Positions 54,754 through 64,000 are shown, counted from the stretch's first letter. The stretch is DNA of 64,000 nucleotides from Dallia pectoralis (GCA_029465975.1 CM055744.1:3981552-4045551); one strand, 5' to 3'. Made by a program: numbers and translations. The notes: a model not told the origin generated them from the letters alone.

Positions 54754-57700
54754 CTGGATCACACACCATTGCCCCTGACATCAGGGCTCAGTATAGAGGC
54801 TGGTTTCAATCTCACTTCAATAGTTCTCAAATCATAGTATCACTTTCAGTTGTTTTTTAACTGGCAGAGAAAGTGCTGACTTCAGGCTGTCCCTGCAGAC
54901 TTTGTTGTCACTGAAAGTTACATATTATGCACTTTGACCAATATTAATTAGTTTGAGAGGTTCATTGAAAATTTACTGTGATTTGCTCGTAGTCATTTCC
55001 TTATGCAAGCCATTGTGTTTCTCTAACTTAATATAATGGAACAATCTCTTTTTTAAATCTTTTTCTCTTACAAGAACATGAATGAGCGTTCAGAAATGAA
55101 TGCGTTTGTAGAACAGGATTTTTGTTTGTGCACCTTAGCGATTTGTTCAACACTATCCAAGATGTGTATCCATTCTGTGCGCTTGTTTTGGTTATCGGAC
55201 GGTGGTACACGTAAAGGATTATTTCACCGGATGTGAAACCCAGTGAAAGTGTTGAATGTGTTTGTTTTGCAGCGTTGTCTTTCACTGATGATGAAAAACA
55301 GCAGCTGCGGAAGTTCACCAACCGTTCATACTTCCTGGATAAGAGGGAGCGTTTCCAGGTGTGGCTTGGCCTGGTGGACATCATCCTGGCATACTGTCAT
55401 GCAGTACGCACTACAGAGGGAGAACACAATGTGAGTCACGACACTACGACTAGCTCCGCCCAGACAAAGTGATTTGGTACAGAACTAGTCACAAAGGGAT
55501 GGAGCTAAATAAAGCATATCCTCTGATATGTTGACCTGTAGCGTCTAGTTTTACAGAGTAAATACACCCTGCAGTTAGCCGAATGCTGTTGTACTGTTGC
55601 TAACTCTTACAGGTTGTGACCCTGTTGTAATATAGATAGAAGAGGTTTATGGTGATGAAAGTGTGACCTGAATCTGTCTGTATGAAGACCTGCTCTACAG
55701 ACATCAGGCCCATTGATATACAATACATTTAGAATCTCCTCATTCAGACCGTTTCAGCTGTTTCCTTATTTACACCCCTTTACCTGTTTCCTCATTTAGA
55801 CCCCTTCACCTGTTTCCTCATTTAGACCCCTTCACCTGTTTCCTCATTTAGACCCCTTCACCTGTTTCCTCATTTAGACCCCTTCACCTGTTTCCTCATT
55901 TAGACCCCTTCACCTGTTTCCTCATTTAGACCCCTTTACCTGTTTCCTCATTTAGACCCCTTCACCTGTTTCCTCATTTAGACCCCTTCACCTGTTTCCT
56001 CATTTAGACCCCTTTCTCATGTATCTTTCTCGTCTTATGTTGCAGGTCGAATCACCATGGACCATCAGAAAACTCAGTGGCACTCTCTGCTGGCTTGAGG
56101 TATGTCACTGGGGACGAGCTGTTCCTGTCAGTGACACCCTGACTGTCATTTAAACATCCTTATATATAAGCTCTGCATCTCTGCACTAGCTATTCTAAGC
56201 TTCTGGCCCTTTCTTCATCTAAAGGCTTGTATTGATCGACGTTTCTGCTCCAGCCGTTTACTGATTAATGCTCAGGCCTATTTTTAGCACGCTGCCTTAC
56301 CGTTAGTGCGAGTTGCTGCAGCTCGAATGGAGAGAACACTGTATATCTCTCTCTACTGATCCGCTCATCATATTGTATTTATCTCTACTGATCCACTCAT
56401 CACACTGTATATCTCTCTCTACTGATCCGCTCATCATATTGTATTTATCTCTACTGATCCGCTCATTCACTGTATATATCTCTCTACTGATCCACTCATC
56501 ACACTGTATATATCTCTACTGATCCGCTCATCACACTGTATATATCTCTCTACTGATCCGCTCATCACACTGTATATATGTCTCTACTGATCTGCTCGTC
56601 ACACTGTATATATCTCTCTACTGATCCGCTCATCACACTGTATATATCTCTACTGATCCACTCATTCACTGTATATATCTCTCTACTGATCTGCTTATCA
56701 CACTGTATATATCTCTACTGATCCGCTCATCACACTGTATATATCTCTACTGATCCGCTCATCACACTGTATATATCTCTCTACTGATCCACTCATTCAC
56801 TGTATATATCTCTCTACTGATCTGCTCGTCACACTGTATATATCTCTACTGATCCGCTCATCACACTGTATATATCTCTACTGATCCGCTCATCACACTG
56901 TATATATCTCTCTACTGATCTGCTCGTCACACTGTATATATCTCTACTGATCCGCTCATCACACTGTATATATCTCTACTGATCCGCTCATCACACTGTA
57001 TATATCTCTACTGATCCGCTCATCACACTGTATATATGTCTCTACTGATCCACTCATTCACTGTATATATCTCTCTACTGATCTGCTCATCACACTGTAT
57101 ATATCTCTACTGATCCGCTCATCACACTGTATATATCTCTCTACTGATCCACTCATTCACTGTATATATCTCTCTACTGATCCACTCATTCACTGTATAT
57201 ATCTCTCTACTGATCCACTCATTCACTGTATATATCTGTCTACTGATCCGCTCATCACACTGTATATATCTCGCTACTGATCCGCTCATCACACTGTATA
57301 TATCTCTCTACTGATCCGCTCATCACACTGTATATATCTCTCTACTGATCTGCTCATTCACTGTATATATCTCTCTACTGATCCGCTCATCACACTGTAT
57401 ATATCTCTCTACTGATCCGCTCATCACACTGTATATATCTCTCTACTGATCTGCTCATTCACTGGTGTGAGCGCATTTGTTATGGAGAGGAGGGGTCAGG
57501 TCTATAATGACAGTTTGGTCCAGCCCACAGGGCGTTTTGCTCCTATCAGAATTAGGGAAATGCGGGGCTATTAGGGTGGGCACCCGGGCTGTAAACCATA
57601 CCATGTGTTTGCTCTCTATACAGCCGAACAGCATTAGAGATGTCTGTATGCCCCGCGATCAATGAGGTGTGGGTGAAGGATTTGGCTTGTTCTGCTTAAT

Positions 57701-59507
57701 GGTCGTCCAGAGCCGCACGCTGTGCTCACGTCCAGAGCCGCACGCTGTGCTCACGTCCAGAGCCGCACGCTGTGCTCACGTCCAGAGCCGCACGCTGTGC
57801 TCACGTCCAGAGCCGCACGCTGTGCTCACGTCCAGAGCCGCACGCTGTGCTCACGTCCAGAGCCGCACGCTGTGCTCACGTCCAGAGCCGCACGCTGTGC
57901 TCACGTCCAGAGCCGCACGCTGTGCTCACGTCCAGAGCCGCACGCTGTGCTCACGTCCAGAGCCGCACGCTGTGCTCACGCCCAGACGCACGCTGTGCTC
58001 ACTCACGCCCAGAGCCGCACGCTGTGCTCACGCCCAGAGCCGCACGCTGTGCTCACGTCCAGAGCCGCACGCTGTGCTCACGTCCAGAGCCGCACGCTGT
58101 GCTCACGTCCAGAGCCGCACGCTGTGCTCACGTCCAGAGCCGCACGCTGTGCTCACGTCCAGAGCCGCACGCTGTGCTCACGTCCAGAGCCGCTGTATGT
58201 TTGTTTAGGCAGACTGACGTCCACTGGTCTGTCTGTCTGAGGGACACTGACGTCCACGGGTCTGTCTGTCTGAGGGACACTGACGTCCACTGGTCTGTCT
58301 GTCTGAGGGACACTGACGTCCACTGGTCTGTCTGTCTGAGGGACGCTGACGTCCACTGGTCTGTCTGTCTGAGGGACACTGACGTCCACTGGTCTGTCTG
58401 TCTGAGGGGCACTGACGTCCACTGGTCTGTCTGTTTGAGGGGCACTGACTGGTAGGATAACGGGACTTGTGCACCAGCACAGACTCATTAATACTTTGGC
58501 CAATAAACATATTTTCATAATCTTTCCATTATTCTTTTTTTAAAGTAACTTAAGTCTCTGCTCTCTCTTTTTTCCCCCGATTCTATTCCTGAATCATTCC
58601 TGGTTTTTGTCCTGTCTGTCTCTCCATATCTCTCAGGCCCCTATCAGTCCCATCTGTTAGCTGTTAACCAGTGTTCCAACCAGGCAGACAGGTTTGTTGT
58701 GTGGCTGTGTCTTATTACAGGCAGACTTCTGAACAGGCCGGTGGGAGACAGGATGAGCTGGGATTACTTGTTTCCTCTGTCTCTGTCTGGCTCTTCGTTC
58801 CTTATCAATATGAGCGCTTTATTGGCACCACACTTTGTTGTTTACTGGCCAATGCCAGACGAAAAAATAAAGTGGGAATTAAATCTGAAATCCCATGGAA
58901 GCATTAAACACCTACACTTTTTAAGGCATATGAGATGTCAAATATAAATTTGTGTCTCACTTTTTGTCTCACTTTGCCGCTGTCTCTACAATCCAGGAAG
59001 AATGGATGAGTTTAGAGCCTCTAGCTCAACAGGCCAGGGTGAATGGATGAGTTTAGAGCTTCTGGCTCCGGTCCTTCAATACAGAGAAAAGCCTTGCATT
59101 GACAAAGTGATTAAGGCCCACCAACAGTTAAAATCCCTGTCTGCAGAAGGTGTTTAAGACTTTTTCCACCTTTATGAAAGGGCAGTCGTTAGAATGTATT
59201 ACTTTACCATGGACTACAATTAGAAGCACTCTGGCCTGCTCAGGGCTTCAGGGAGGGGAAAGCTAGAAACTGCAGAGCAAAACCTACGTTAAAACACCTT
59301 TTGGTTTTCTTTAGTTCAATTTGTCTATCCCTGATGTGTGGCCATGTGTGGACTCCAGCCTGTGTGTTTCTGCTTCCTTTCAGACATACAGCTCATTGCA
59401 GGAGGTCCTGGTGACTTTTGGGCGGAGGTTGTTGTGTTTCCCACTCTACAGGCACTTTGACCTGGTCTCTGCTGCTGTGCAGGATGCGGCCCAGATCTTC
59501 CAGTTAG
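46841..59507 (+). CDS. shq1: SHQ1, H/ACA ribonucleoprotein assembly factor (nine exons, partial at 3-prime end)
   Basis: SHQ1 is the chaperone that holds dyskerin (NAP57) by mimicking RNA before H/ACA snoRNP and telomerase assembly, acting in nucleoplasm and cytosol (family knowledge). Nine GT-AG exons join in frame into 346 codons plus one base; human SHQ1 has 577, so the last exons and the acidic tail lie beyond the right edge. Residues 1 to about 90 form the CS (p23-like) domain, starting MITPAFELSQDPDF and including DFKFYAKPYFLRLTIPGKIV. An acidic linker (GEEEEDEDFDW) follows, then the SHQ1-specific helical domain with HYLADLFED, PWW, RSYFLDKRERFQVWLGLVDI, RKLSGTLCWLE and TFGRRLLCFPLYRHFDLV. 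The ATG at 46841 gives the expected N-terminus. It is divergent from gxylt2. All introns bigger than 1 kb are dominated by minisatellites. Confidence 0.95.
47144..47208 (+). CDS. shq1: shq1 coding exon 2
   Basis: 65 bp. Acceptor TTTCCTATGAAG|ACTGACC, donor GATAAAG|GTAACA. It encodes LTIPGKIVEDGREKASFDID. Confidence 0.9.
47655..47990. repeat. 45-bp minisatellite (about 7 units), shq1 intron 2
   Basis: Units contain GAACGTCCGTTTGACCAGTC and TGATGTCATGTACAA with several single-base variants. Confidence 0.95.
47991..48730. other. shq1 intron 2, 3-prime part
   Basis: Unique-looking intron, no element recognised. Confidence 0.35.
48731..48853 (+). CDS. shq1: shq1 coding exon 3
   Basis: 123 bp. 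Acceptor TGTCTTAG|GTCTC, donor GACATGG|GTATGT. It encodes LFTLHVPKETSGQHFEGLQM through KPLVEDM. Confidence 0.95.
48972..49132 (+). CDS. shq1: shq1 coding exon 4
   Basis: 161 bp. Acceptor TTCCATTAG|AAGCG, donor CTGCAG|GTAAAA. Acidic linker and KYGFGNQRSGVFTRLQ. Confidence 0.95.
49158..50015. repeat. 45-bp minisatellite (about 19 units), shq1 intron 4
   Basis: Near-perfect units with TCAGGTTATATGTTAGAATA and CTTAGTCTGCTTCTGTAATG. One partial duplication lies near 49437-49460. It fills almost the whole intron. A 272-codon minus-strand frame across it is a by-product of the 15-codon period. Confidence 0.97.
50077..50189 (+). CDS. shq1: shq1 coding exon 5
   Basis: 113 bp. Acceptor TCCAATCAG|GATGAG only about 60 bases after a 45-bp minisatellite. 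Donor TACCT|GTGAGT. It encodes DELSDVIDVQNPDRTTVSER through CHDHY. Confidence 0.94.
50301..50398 (+). CDS. shq1: shq1 coding exon 6
   Basis: 98 bp. Acceptor CTGTTTTAG|TGCTG, donor CAGGAAG|GTGTGT. It encodes ADLFEDQEIQGLLKFCPWWC and a polar stretch. Confidence 0.92.
50399..51335. other. shq1 intron 6, first part
   Basis: AT-rich intron. Two related copies of a roughly 100-bp segment (near 50960-51060 and 51075-51185, sharing TGATATATTACTCATT and GACTGTACATA) form a short tandem duplication. Confidence 0.5.
51340..52035. promoter_or_regulatory. CpG-rich, repeat-free intronic block; candidate enhancer
   Basis: Within a repeat-filled intron this roughly 700-bp block is free of arrays and transposons and dense in CpG. 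It carries clusters of developmental motifs: TTGATTAAACC, TTAAACTTAATGACTTGAC, TGACAGCTG, GATAAATGGGC. It encodes nothing. A conserved non-coding element is likely but unproven. Confidence 0.4.
52555..52655. repeat. Short degenerate repeat
   Basis: Roughly seven imperfect copies of TACGTGCAGTC-type units. Confidence 0.7.
52660..53400. other. shq1 intron 6, middle part
   Basis: Open frames here show no recognisable domain; no array. Confidence 0.35.
53405..53467. repeat. (GT/GC)n microsatellite
   Basis: Mixed GTGTGC and GTGC tract with alternating purine-pyrimidine sequence, a Z-DNA-prone run. Confidence 0.9.
53515..54627. repeat. 31-bp minisatellite (about 35 units), shq1 intron 6
   Basis: Units contain CTGCTGCCCTAGTGTGAGAC followed by TCAGGTACCGT. 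Variants (CC/CT, TACC/TACT, and a CAGCTACC insertion in three units) are spread over the array. Each unit reads like a splice acceptor, 12 bases, and a donor. Confidence 0.97.
54717..54751. repeat. (GT)n microsatellite
   Basis: About 17 GT dinucleotides. Confidence 0.95.
55273..55430 (+). CDS. shq1: shq1 coding exon 7
   Basis: 158 bp. Acceptor TTGTTTTGCAG|CGTTG, donor CACAAT|GTGAGT. It encodes ALSFTDDEKQQLRKFTNRSY through RTTEGEHN. Confidence 0.95.
55760..56025. repeat. 26-bp minisatellite (about 10 units), shq1 intron 7
   Basis: Pyrimidine-rich units with TTTCCTCATTTAGACCCCTT then CACCTG. It ends about 20 bases before exon 8, so the array supplies part of the polypyrimidine/branch region. 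Confidence 0.96.
56046..56099 (+). CDS. shq1: shq1 coding exon 8 (54 bp)
   Basis: Acceptor TTATGTTGCAG|GTCGAA, donor CTTGAG|GTATGT. It encodes VESPWTIRKLSGTLCWLE. In-frame and skippable, but conserved in the family. Confidence 0.93.
56330..57462. repeat. Minisatellite of about 25-32 bp (about 38 units), shq1 intron 8
   Basis: Units contain CTCTACTGATCCGCTCATCA and CACTGTATATAT, with length variants and CCGC/CCAC/CTGC substitutions. Confidence 0.96.
57463..57706. other. Spacer between arrays in shq1 intron 8
   Basis: Unique-looking, no feature. Confidence 0.4.
57708..58193. repeat. 25-bp CpG-rich minisatellite (about 19 units), shq1 intron 8
   Basis: Units contain CGTCCAGAGCCGCACGCTGT then GCTCA, with three CpGs per unit. 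One disrupted unit lies near 57980-58010. Three long frames on the plus strand are by-products. Confidence 0.97.
58205..58450. repeat. 33-bp minisatellite (about 7 units) with TGACGTCC, shq1 intron 8
   Basis: Units contain CTGACGTCCACTGGTCTGTC and TGTCTGAGGGACA. Each holds the CRE-like half site TGACGTCC. Confidence 0.96.
58455..59383. other. shq1 intron 8, 3-prime part
   Basis: Unique-looking intron. A small duplication (GAATGGATGAGTTTAGAGC at about 59001 and 59040) is visible. Confidence 0.4.
59384..59507 (+). CDS. shq1: shq1 coding exon 9 (last in window)
   Basis: 124 bp. Acceptor TTCCTTTCAG|ACATAC, donor CAGTTAG|GTGAGT. It encodes TYSSLQEVLVTFGRRLLCFP through AAQIFQL. The next exon (expected to complete a Gly codon) was looked for to 64000 and not found. 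Confidence 0.94.
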
Positions 59508-60415
59508 GTGAGTCTAGACTGCGTCCTCTGATCTTTCCTGTTTGACTTCTGTGACCTCACCCCTTCGACCTCTGTGACCTCACCCACTTGACCTGAGGCG
59601 GCTAGGCACCTTCACATGTCGATAGGCCCTTCGCGTCTCCTCGTAAGAGCGCTATTGGCTGCCATCGGTGTCACACCTTTAGGGTTATTCTCCCGACCAA
59701 TGACACGTCCTAATGCATTTTCTGCACTCCTCATTGGACGGGATGTATTTTAAGGCAGAATGCTAGTTAAATAGTGTTGGGAATCTAACACACATGAACC
59801 TACATTGATTTGAACATAACGCCATAGCAGAGCAGCCCGTTTACATTAAGCACATGATGTTAGGTTGAGAACAATAAGAACCTCCTGAGTGGTCAGATCC
59901 TGGGTTCTGTTCCTCTGGAGGCGTGTCTAAGCCAGTTGGGACCTGGAGACTACCAACAGGCGGGGCTTATTTATTGGCCTGGTATTGCCCTCGACTAAAC
60001 AGTACTTTTCTTGCCACGCTAGCCGACTACCTCAGGTGGTTTTTTGGCGGTGGCAAAACGGACGTGAGGAGATCGAGTAGCGAGGCCACTCACATGGGCA
60101 AGCACTTGGGAGGAAAAAAGATAAAACATACAAATGGCTTGGCACGTTGTGTCTGAGACTTTTGTCACGTCTAGATGTTTTACAGTTGGATGTCAAGAAA
60201 TTGGGAAGAAATATTAATGGATAACACACATGCATACATATGAGTTCACATAAAGTGTCTGAGGCATGACCTCTTACTCATTCCACAGCGTTGCCCATGT
60301 GTAAAAGAATTGTCTCAAACAGATGTCTGTCTGAACCGCTAACTGTGAAGTGCCAATTTGTTCTGTGCAGATGGCTGACATTGATCTTTGTCATCACAGA
60401 GTCATCTTTAAATCA
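59508..60415. other. shq1 intron 9, first part
   Basis: No gene or array. Short open frames without domains. Confidence 0.35.
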
Positions 60416-60417
60416 AA

Positions 60418-60825
60418 GCCCCCCGGGGTATCTAGATGAAGGCTCTGTTAACACATTTAGGATGTGTGCGGGTATCTAGATGAAGGCTCTGTTAACACAT
60501 GTAGTATGTGTGCGGGTATCTAGATGAAGGCTCTGTTAACACATTTAGGATGTGTGCGGGTATCTAGATGAAGGCTCTGTTAACACATGTAGTATGTGTG
60601 CGGGTATCTAGATGAAGGCTCTGTTAACACATGTAGTATGTGTGCGGGTATCTAGATGAAGGCTCTGTTAACACATTTAGGATGTGTGCGGGTATCTAGA
60701 TGAAGGCTCTGTTAACACATGTAGTATGTGTGCGGGTATCTAGATGAAGGCTCTGTTAACACATTTAGGATGTGTGCGGGTATCTAGATGAAGGCTCTGT
60801 TAACACATGTAGTATGTGTGCGGGT
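60418..60825. repeat. 44-bp minisatellite (about 9 units), shq1 intron 9
   Basis: Units contain GCGGGTATCTAGATGAAGGC and TCTGTTAACACAT. Two unit types (TTTAGGATG and GTAGTATG) mostly alternate, giving an 88-bp higher-order period with one break. Confidence 0.96.
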
Positions 60826-60829
60826 TATG

Positions 60830-61185
60830 ATCTATTTGGATTTATTTGAATGATTGCAGATGTCTGCAAATAAATGGCAGATTATCATATCCGCTCCTCA
60901 TCAAGGAGATAGATCAGACTGACAGAATCTGAAACAAACAGACCTACCTGCACGCCATAACATTAGCCATTCTACCCGGATTCCTTAGAAACAAACACTA
61001 CGCCACACCTATTTGTTTAATAACCACCTGTTTAAATACTGGGAAATGCCACCTGTAGCCTGACAGTTTGTCTGAGCAGGTCAACGGAGGCAAACATCTT
61101 GCTTTGTTTAAATGAGTTTTCCTCTGCAAATTCAGTCATTTTTCAGGCCTGTCATTTTGATGTTGTGTCTGTGTGTCTCTCTCTC
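60830..61185. other. shq1 intron 9, no feature seen
   Basis: Unique-looking intronic DNA. Confidence 0.35.
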
Positions 61186-61187
61186 AA

Positions 61188-61760
61188 TTCAATTTGAATG
61201 TCTTTATTGCCAGGGAATTTCCATGGAATGTGTTAAAGAATACATTGACAAAGCAAACAAAAGTATTTATTACAATTAAAGGCAAACAAAAATGAAAAGA
61301 TCTGTGAAAAACAAGTACAGTTACAAGTAAGTAGTGGGAAAGATACAATTACAGAAATTCATTTTGTTATCCTGATATTTTATTTAGCTGGATGTCACTT
61401 TGGGTGTGGAAGGAAGTTACATTTTTCCCTGGTACTTTGGCACAATAATTATCTTTTATTTTTATATTATTTTTATATTATCTTTTTTTTTAAATTATTT
61501 AATTCAAATAAATTGCTATGTCTCAACCTCTCTCTTGGGCAGAGGGGGCAAAAACTGTCCTTTCTGGGTAGCCAGGGGTTGTTTGCTACTCTCAGTTTAG
61601 GAACAAAAAACATTAGTTTACTTTAGTTTTTCCTATAGGTGATTTCATTTTCTTTTCGTTTTGTTAATTTTTTGGTTCGGCCAGATTGTGTGCTGTCCTG
61701 AAGGTTGGGTACCGGTACCCAACGGTAACTTTTTTGATACTTTTGTAAATTTGCGGGTTT
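61188..61760. mobile_element. Common fish interspersed repeat fragment
   Basis: AATTCAATTTGAATGTCTTT then ATTGCC and ACATTGACAAAGCAAACAAA resemble a widespread fish retroposon tail. Related sequence seems to resume at 62870-63110 after two minisatellites. Confidence 0.4.
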
Positions 61761-61762
61761 GG

Positions 61763-61978
61763 ACTGGGACTGGGCTGGTTCAGTGGTATGGAGATGGAGA
61801 GACAGGACTGGTTCAGGGGTGTGGAGATGGACAGACAGGGCTGGTTCAGGGGTGTGGAGATGGGCAGACAGGTTTGGTTCAGGGGTGTGGAGATGGACAG
61901 ACCGGACTGGTTCAGGGGTGTGGAGATGGACAGACAGGACTGGTTCAGGGGTGTGGAGATGGACAGACAGGTTTGGTT
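61763..61978. repeat. 33-bp minisatellite (about 6 units), shq1 intron 9
   Basis: Units contain GGTTCAGGGGTGTGGAGATG then GACAGACAGG. Confidence 0.95.
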
Positions 61979-62866
61979 CCAAACCTTCGCGTACTGAGGT
62001 TTTATTGGTTTGCTTCCAAACCGTAGCCTACTGAGGTTTTATTGGTTTGCTTCCAAACCGTAGCCTACTGAGGTTTTATTGGGTTGGTTCCAAACCGTAG
62101 CCTACTGAGGTTTTATTGGGTTGCTTCCAAACCGTAGCCTACTGAGGTTTTATTGGTTTGCTTCCAAACCGTAGCCTACTGAGGTTTTATTGGGTTGGTT
62201 CCAAACCGTAGCCTACTGAGGTTTTATTGGTTTGCTTCCAAACCGTAGCCTACTGAGGTTTTATTGGGTTGCTTCCAAACCGTAGCCTACTGAGGTTTTA
62301 TTGGGTTGCTTCCAAACCGTAGCCTACTGAGGTTTTATTGGGCTGGTTCCAAACCGTAGCCTACTGAGGTTTTATTGGGTTGGTTCCAAACCGTAGCCTA
62401 CTGAGGTTTTATTGGGCTGGTTCCAAACCGTAGCCTACTGAGGTTTTATTGGGTTGGTTCCAAACCGTAGTCTACTGAGGTTTTATTGGGTTGGTTCCAA
62501 ACCGTAGCCTACTGAGGTTTTATTGGGTTGGTTCCAAACCGTAGCCTACTGAGGTTTTATTGGGTTGCTTCCAAACCGTAGCCTACTGAGGTTTTATTGG
62601 GCTGGTTCCAAACCGTAGCCTACTGAGGTTTTATTGGGTTGGTTCCAAACCGTAGCCTACTGAGGTTTTATTGGGCTGGTTCCAAACCGTAGCCTACTGA
62701 GGTTTTATTGGGTTGGTTCCAAACCGTAGTCTACTGAGGTTTTATTGGGTTGGTTCCAAACCGTAGCCTACTGAGGTTTTATTGGGTTGGTTCCAAACCG
62801 TAGCCTACTGAGGTTTTATTGGGTTGGTTCCAAACCGTAGCCTACTGAGGTTTTATTGGGTTGCTA
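61979..62866. repeat. 38-bp minisatellite (about 23 units), shq1 intron 9
   Basis: Units contain TCCAAACCGTAGCCTACTGA then GGTTTTATTGGGTTGGT. It directly abuts the 33-bp array and shares GGTT(T/G)GGTTC with its last unit. Variation is mostly GGTTGGTT/GGTTGCTT/GGCTGGTT. Confidence 0.97.
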
Positions 62867-63092
62867 TGGGAAGTATCAGGATCCTGTGGTTCAGGGAGCT
62901 CTTCTGTATGGTTACGTCCTGGCATTGGAGGGCTTTGTAGCGGTACGCGTTGGGGTGTCTTGTTTCTAAATGATTTTATCATTTTGGTGACTCTTATTTG
63001 GATATTCAATCAGGAGAGGGAATTGACAGTTTCTCTCTGCTTTGCCCCATTGTATATTTTTTATACTCTTATAGAGTTCTGCATGTCGGATT

Positions 63093-63470
63093 TCAATTGG
63101 AAGTTATTATTTTATTTGACCAATTCCTTTGTCTAACAGACGTTGAGTGAGTCTTGTCTGAGCACCATGTTGCCAAGTCACGTACCCCGTGTCTGTAAGC
63201 TGTCTCATTATTGTCGATGAGACCAGGATTGTGGTGTTGTCCGCAAACGTCCTGTGTGTAGAGCGCATATATAAGGGACTGTGTACGCAGCCCTGAGGGG
63301 TTCCAGTATTTAGGGTGAGTGAAGAAGAGGTGATGGGGTGTGCTTGTCAGGAAGTCCAATATCCAATTGCAAAGGGAGGTGTTAAGTCCCATGGTCCTGA
63401 GCTTAGAGACCAGCTTACGGCACACTAGTGTTGAATGCTGAGCTTTAATCCACAACCACCAGCATCCTTA
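63093..63470 (-). pseudogene. L2-like LINE reverse-transcriptase fragment
   Basis: The minus strand reads LVSKLRTMGLNTSLCNWILD and then FLTSTP, followed by frameshifted remains with DNNETAYRHGVRDLATWC, the segments flanking the catalytic FADD of L2-like LINEs. The catalytic box itself is lost. Confidence 0.75.
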
Positions 63471-63474
63471 CATA

Positions 63475-63905
63475 CGTGTTACCTTTCTCCAGGTGGGAGC
63501 GGGTAGTATACTTATAATGTTGGAGGTCAGTAGTCATCCAGACAGGTGATGAAAGGTTTCATTGGTACTAGAAAAATGTCCAACACCCCAGGCTGTTTAT
63601 AATCTTGTAGGGTTTCCTGGTTATATTCAAACAATTAGTTTGATCTTTTTGAGATTGGATACTGATACCATTTAGTTAAATCCTTTTTGGGTTTATGCAG
63701 CCAGATTAACTCTATTGTTGAGTATATGTGAGGAAAAAGTAAAATAATTTGTTCCTTGTTGATTGCGATTTAGATTTTTTTTATTCATAGGGCTTTTCGG
63801 ATGTTGCCTTTTTAAAATATGCTATTATGTTCTGGTAATGGTGGTAGTGGGCTGAATAATTTTTTTGAGAGATAATAAATCATGATCTTTGAGTACATAT
63901 TCTAC
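63475..63905. other. No feature recognised
   Basis: AT-rich sequence inside or beyond shq1 intron 9. Confidence 0.35.
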
Positions 63906-63914
63906 AGTATTACT

Positions 63915-64000
63915 CAACCTGTTTGTCTGCCGGCCTCCCTGTCTGTCTGCGGGCCTGTCTGTCTGTCTGTCTGTCTGCCGGCCTCCCTGTCTGTCTGTCT
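63915..64000. repeat. (CTGT)n microsatellite running off the window edge
   Basis: CTGTCTGTCTGT runs interrupted by GCCGGCCTCC. Confidence 0.92.

Noticed and set aside
57669..58518. Overlapping ORFs of 100-227 codons on both strands
   Set aside because: They read through 25-bp and 33-bp arrays in rotating frames.
62861..63136. 91-codon ORF taken as a possible next shq1 exon
   Set aside because: The peptide does not resemble the SHQ1 domain and starts in retroposon-like sequence; no acceptor in the needed phase joins it to exon 9.

Overview
The window is vertebrate nuclear DNA, almost certainly from a teleost fish. It holds long spliced genes with GT-AG introns, several Tc1-like transposons, L2-like LINE fragments, LTR elements and a very large number of minisatellites. 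A pike or salmonid-type fish would fit, but the species cannot be fixed from the sequence alone. No prokaryotic features are present. Three protein-coding genes were rebuilt exon by exon. They lie in the order ppp4r2 (minus), gxylt2 (minus), shq1 (plus), the same order and relative orientation as on human chromosome 3p13. LAYOUT. 1-12.5 kb is downstream of ppp4r2. It carries a solo LTR (147-550), a 24/26-bp minisatellite, a Tc1 3-prime remnant, a complete LTR-flanked element (2772-5549) whose only ORF is built from in-frame minisatellites, a long apparently unique stretch, and a decayed LINE (9.86-11.15 kb). 12.6-21.7 kb is ppp4r2: nine coding exons, 415 codons. It is a regulatory subunit of protein phosphatase 4, and a Tc1 copy and an LTR relic sit in its last intron. 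21.8-22.1 kb is a 31-bp palindromic minisatellite just upstream of the ppp4r2 start. 22.65-23.97 kb is another decayed Tc1. 24.35-39.4 kb is gxylt2: seven coding exons, 441 codons. It is a Golgi type II glycosyltransferase that extends O-glucose on EGF repeats with xylose. Its 9.6-kb first intron holds LINE and Tc1 copies. 39.4-46.8 kb separates the divergent gxylt2 and shq1 genes. It holds a promoter-proximal minisatellite, a CpG-rich spot with a CTCF-like motif, and a 2.2-kb fold-back composite element. 46.84 kb to the right edge is shq1, a box H/ACA RNP assembly chaperone. Nine coding exons (346 codons) are present and the 3-prime exons lie beyond the window. Its introns are packed with minisatellites (about ten separate arrays). 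GENE ROLES. The three genes share no known pathway. They act in PP4 phosphatase targeting, Notch-type EGF O-glycan extension, and dyskerin/telomerase RNP assembly, so their neighbourhood reflects ancient synteny. What stands out most are the repeat architectures: two-fold-symmetric minisatellite units, arrays of splice-site-like units, ORF-preserving minisatellites in an LTR element, and a fold-back element carrying several GC-box/CCAAT modules.
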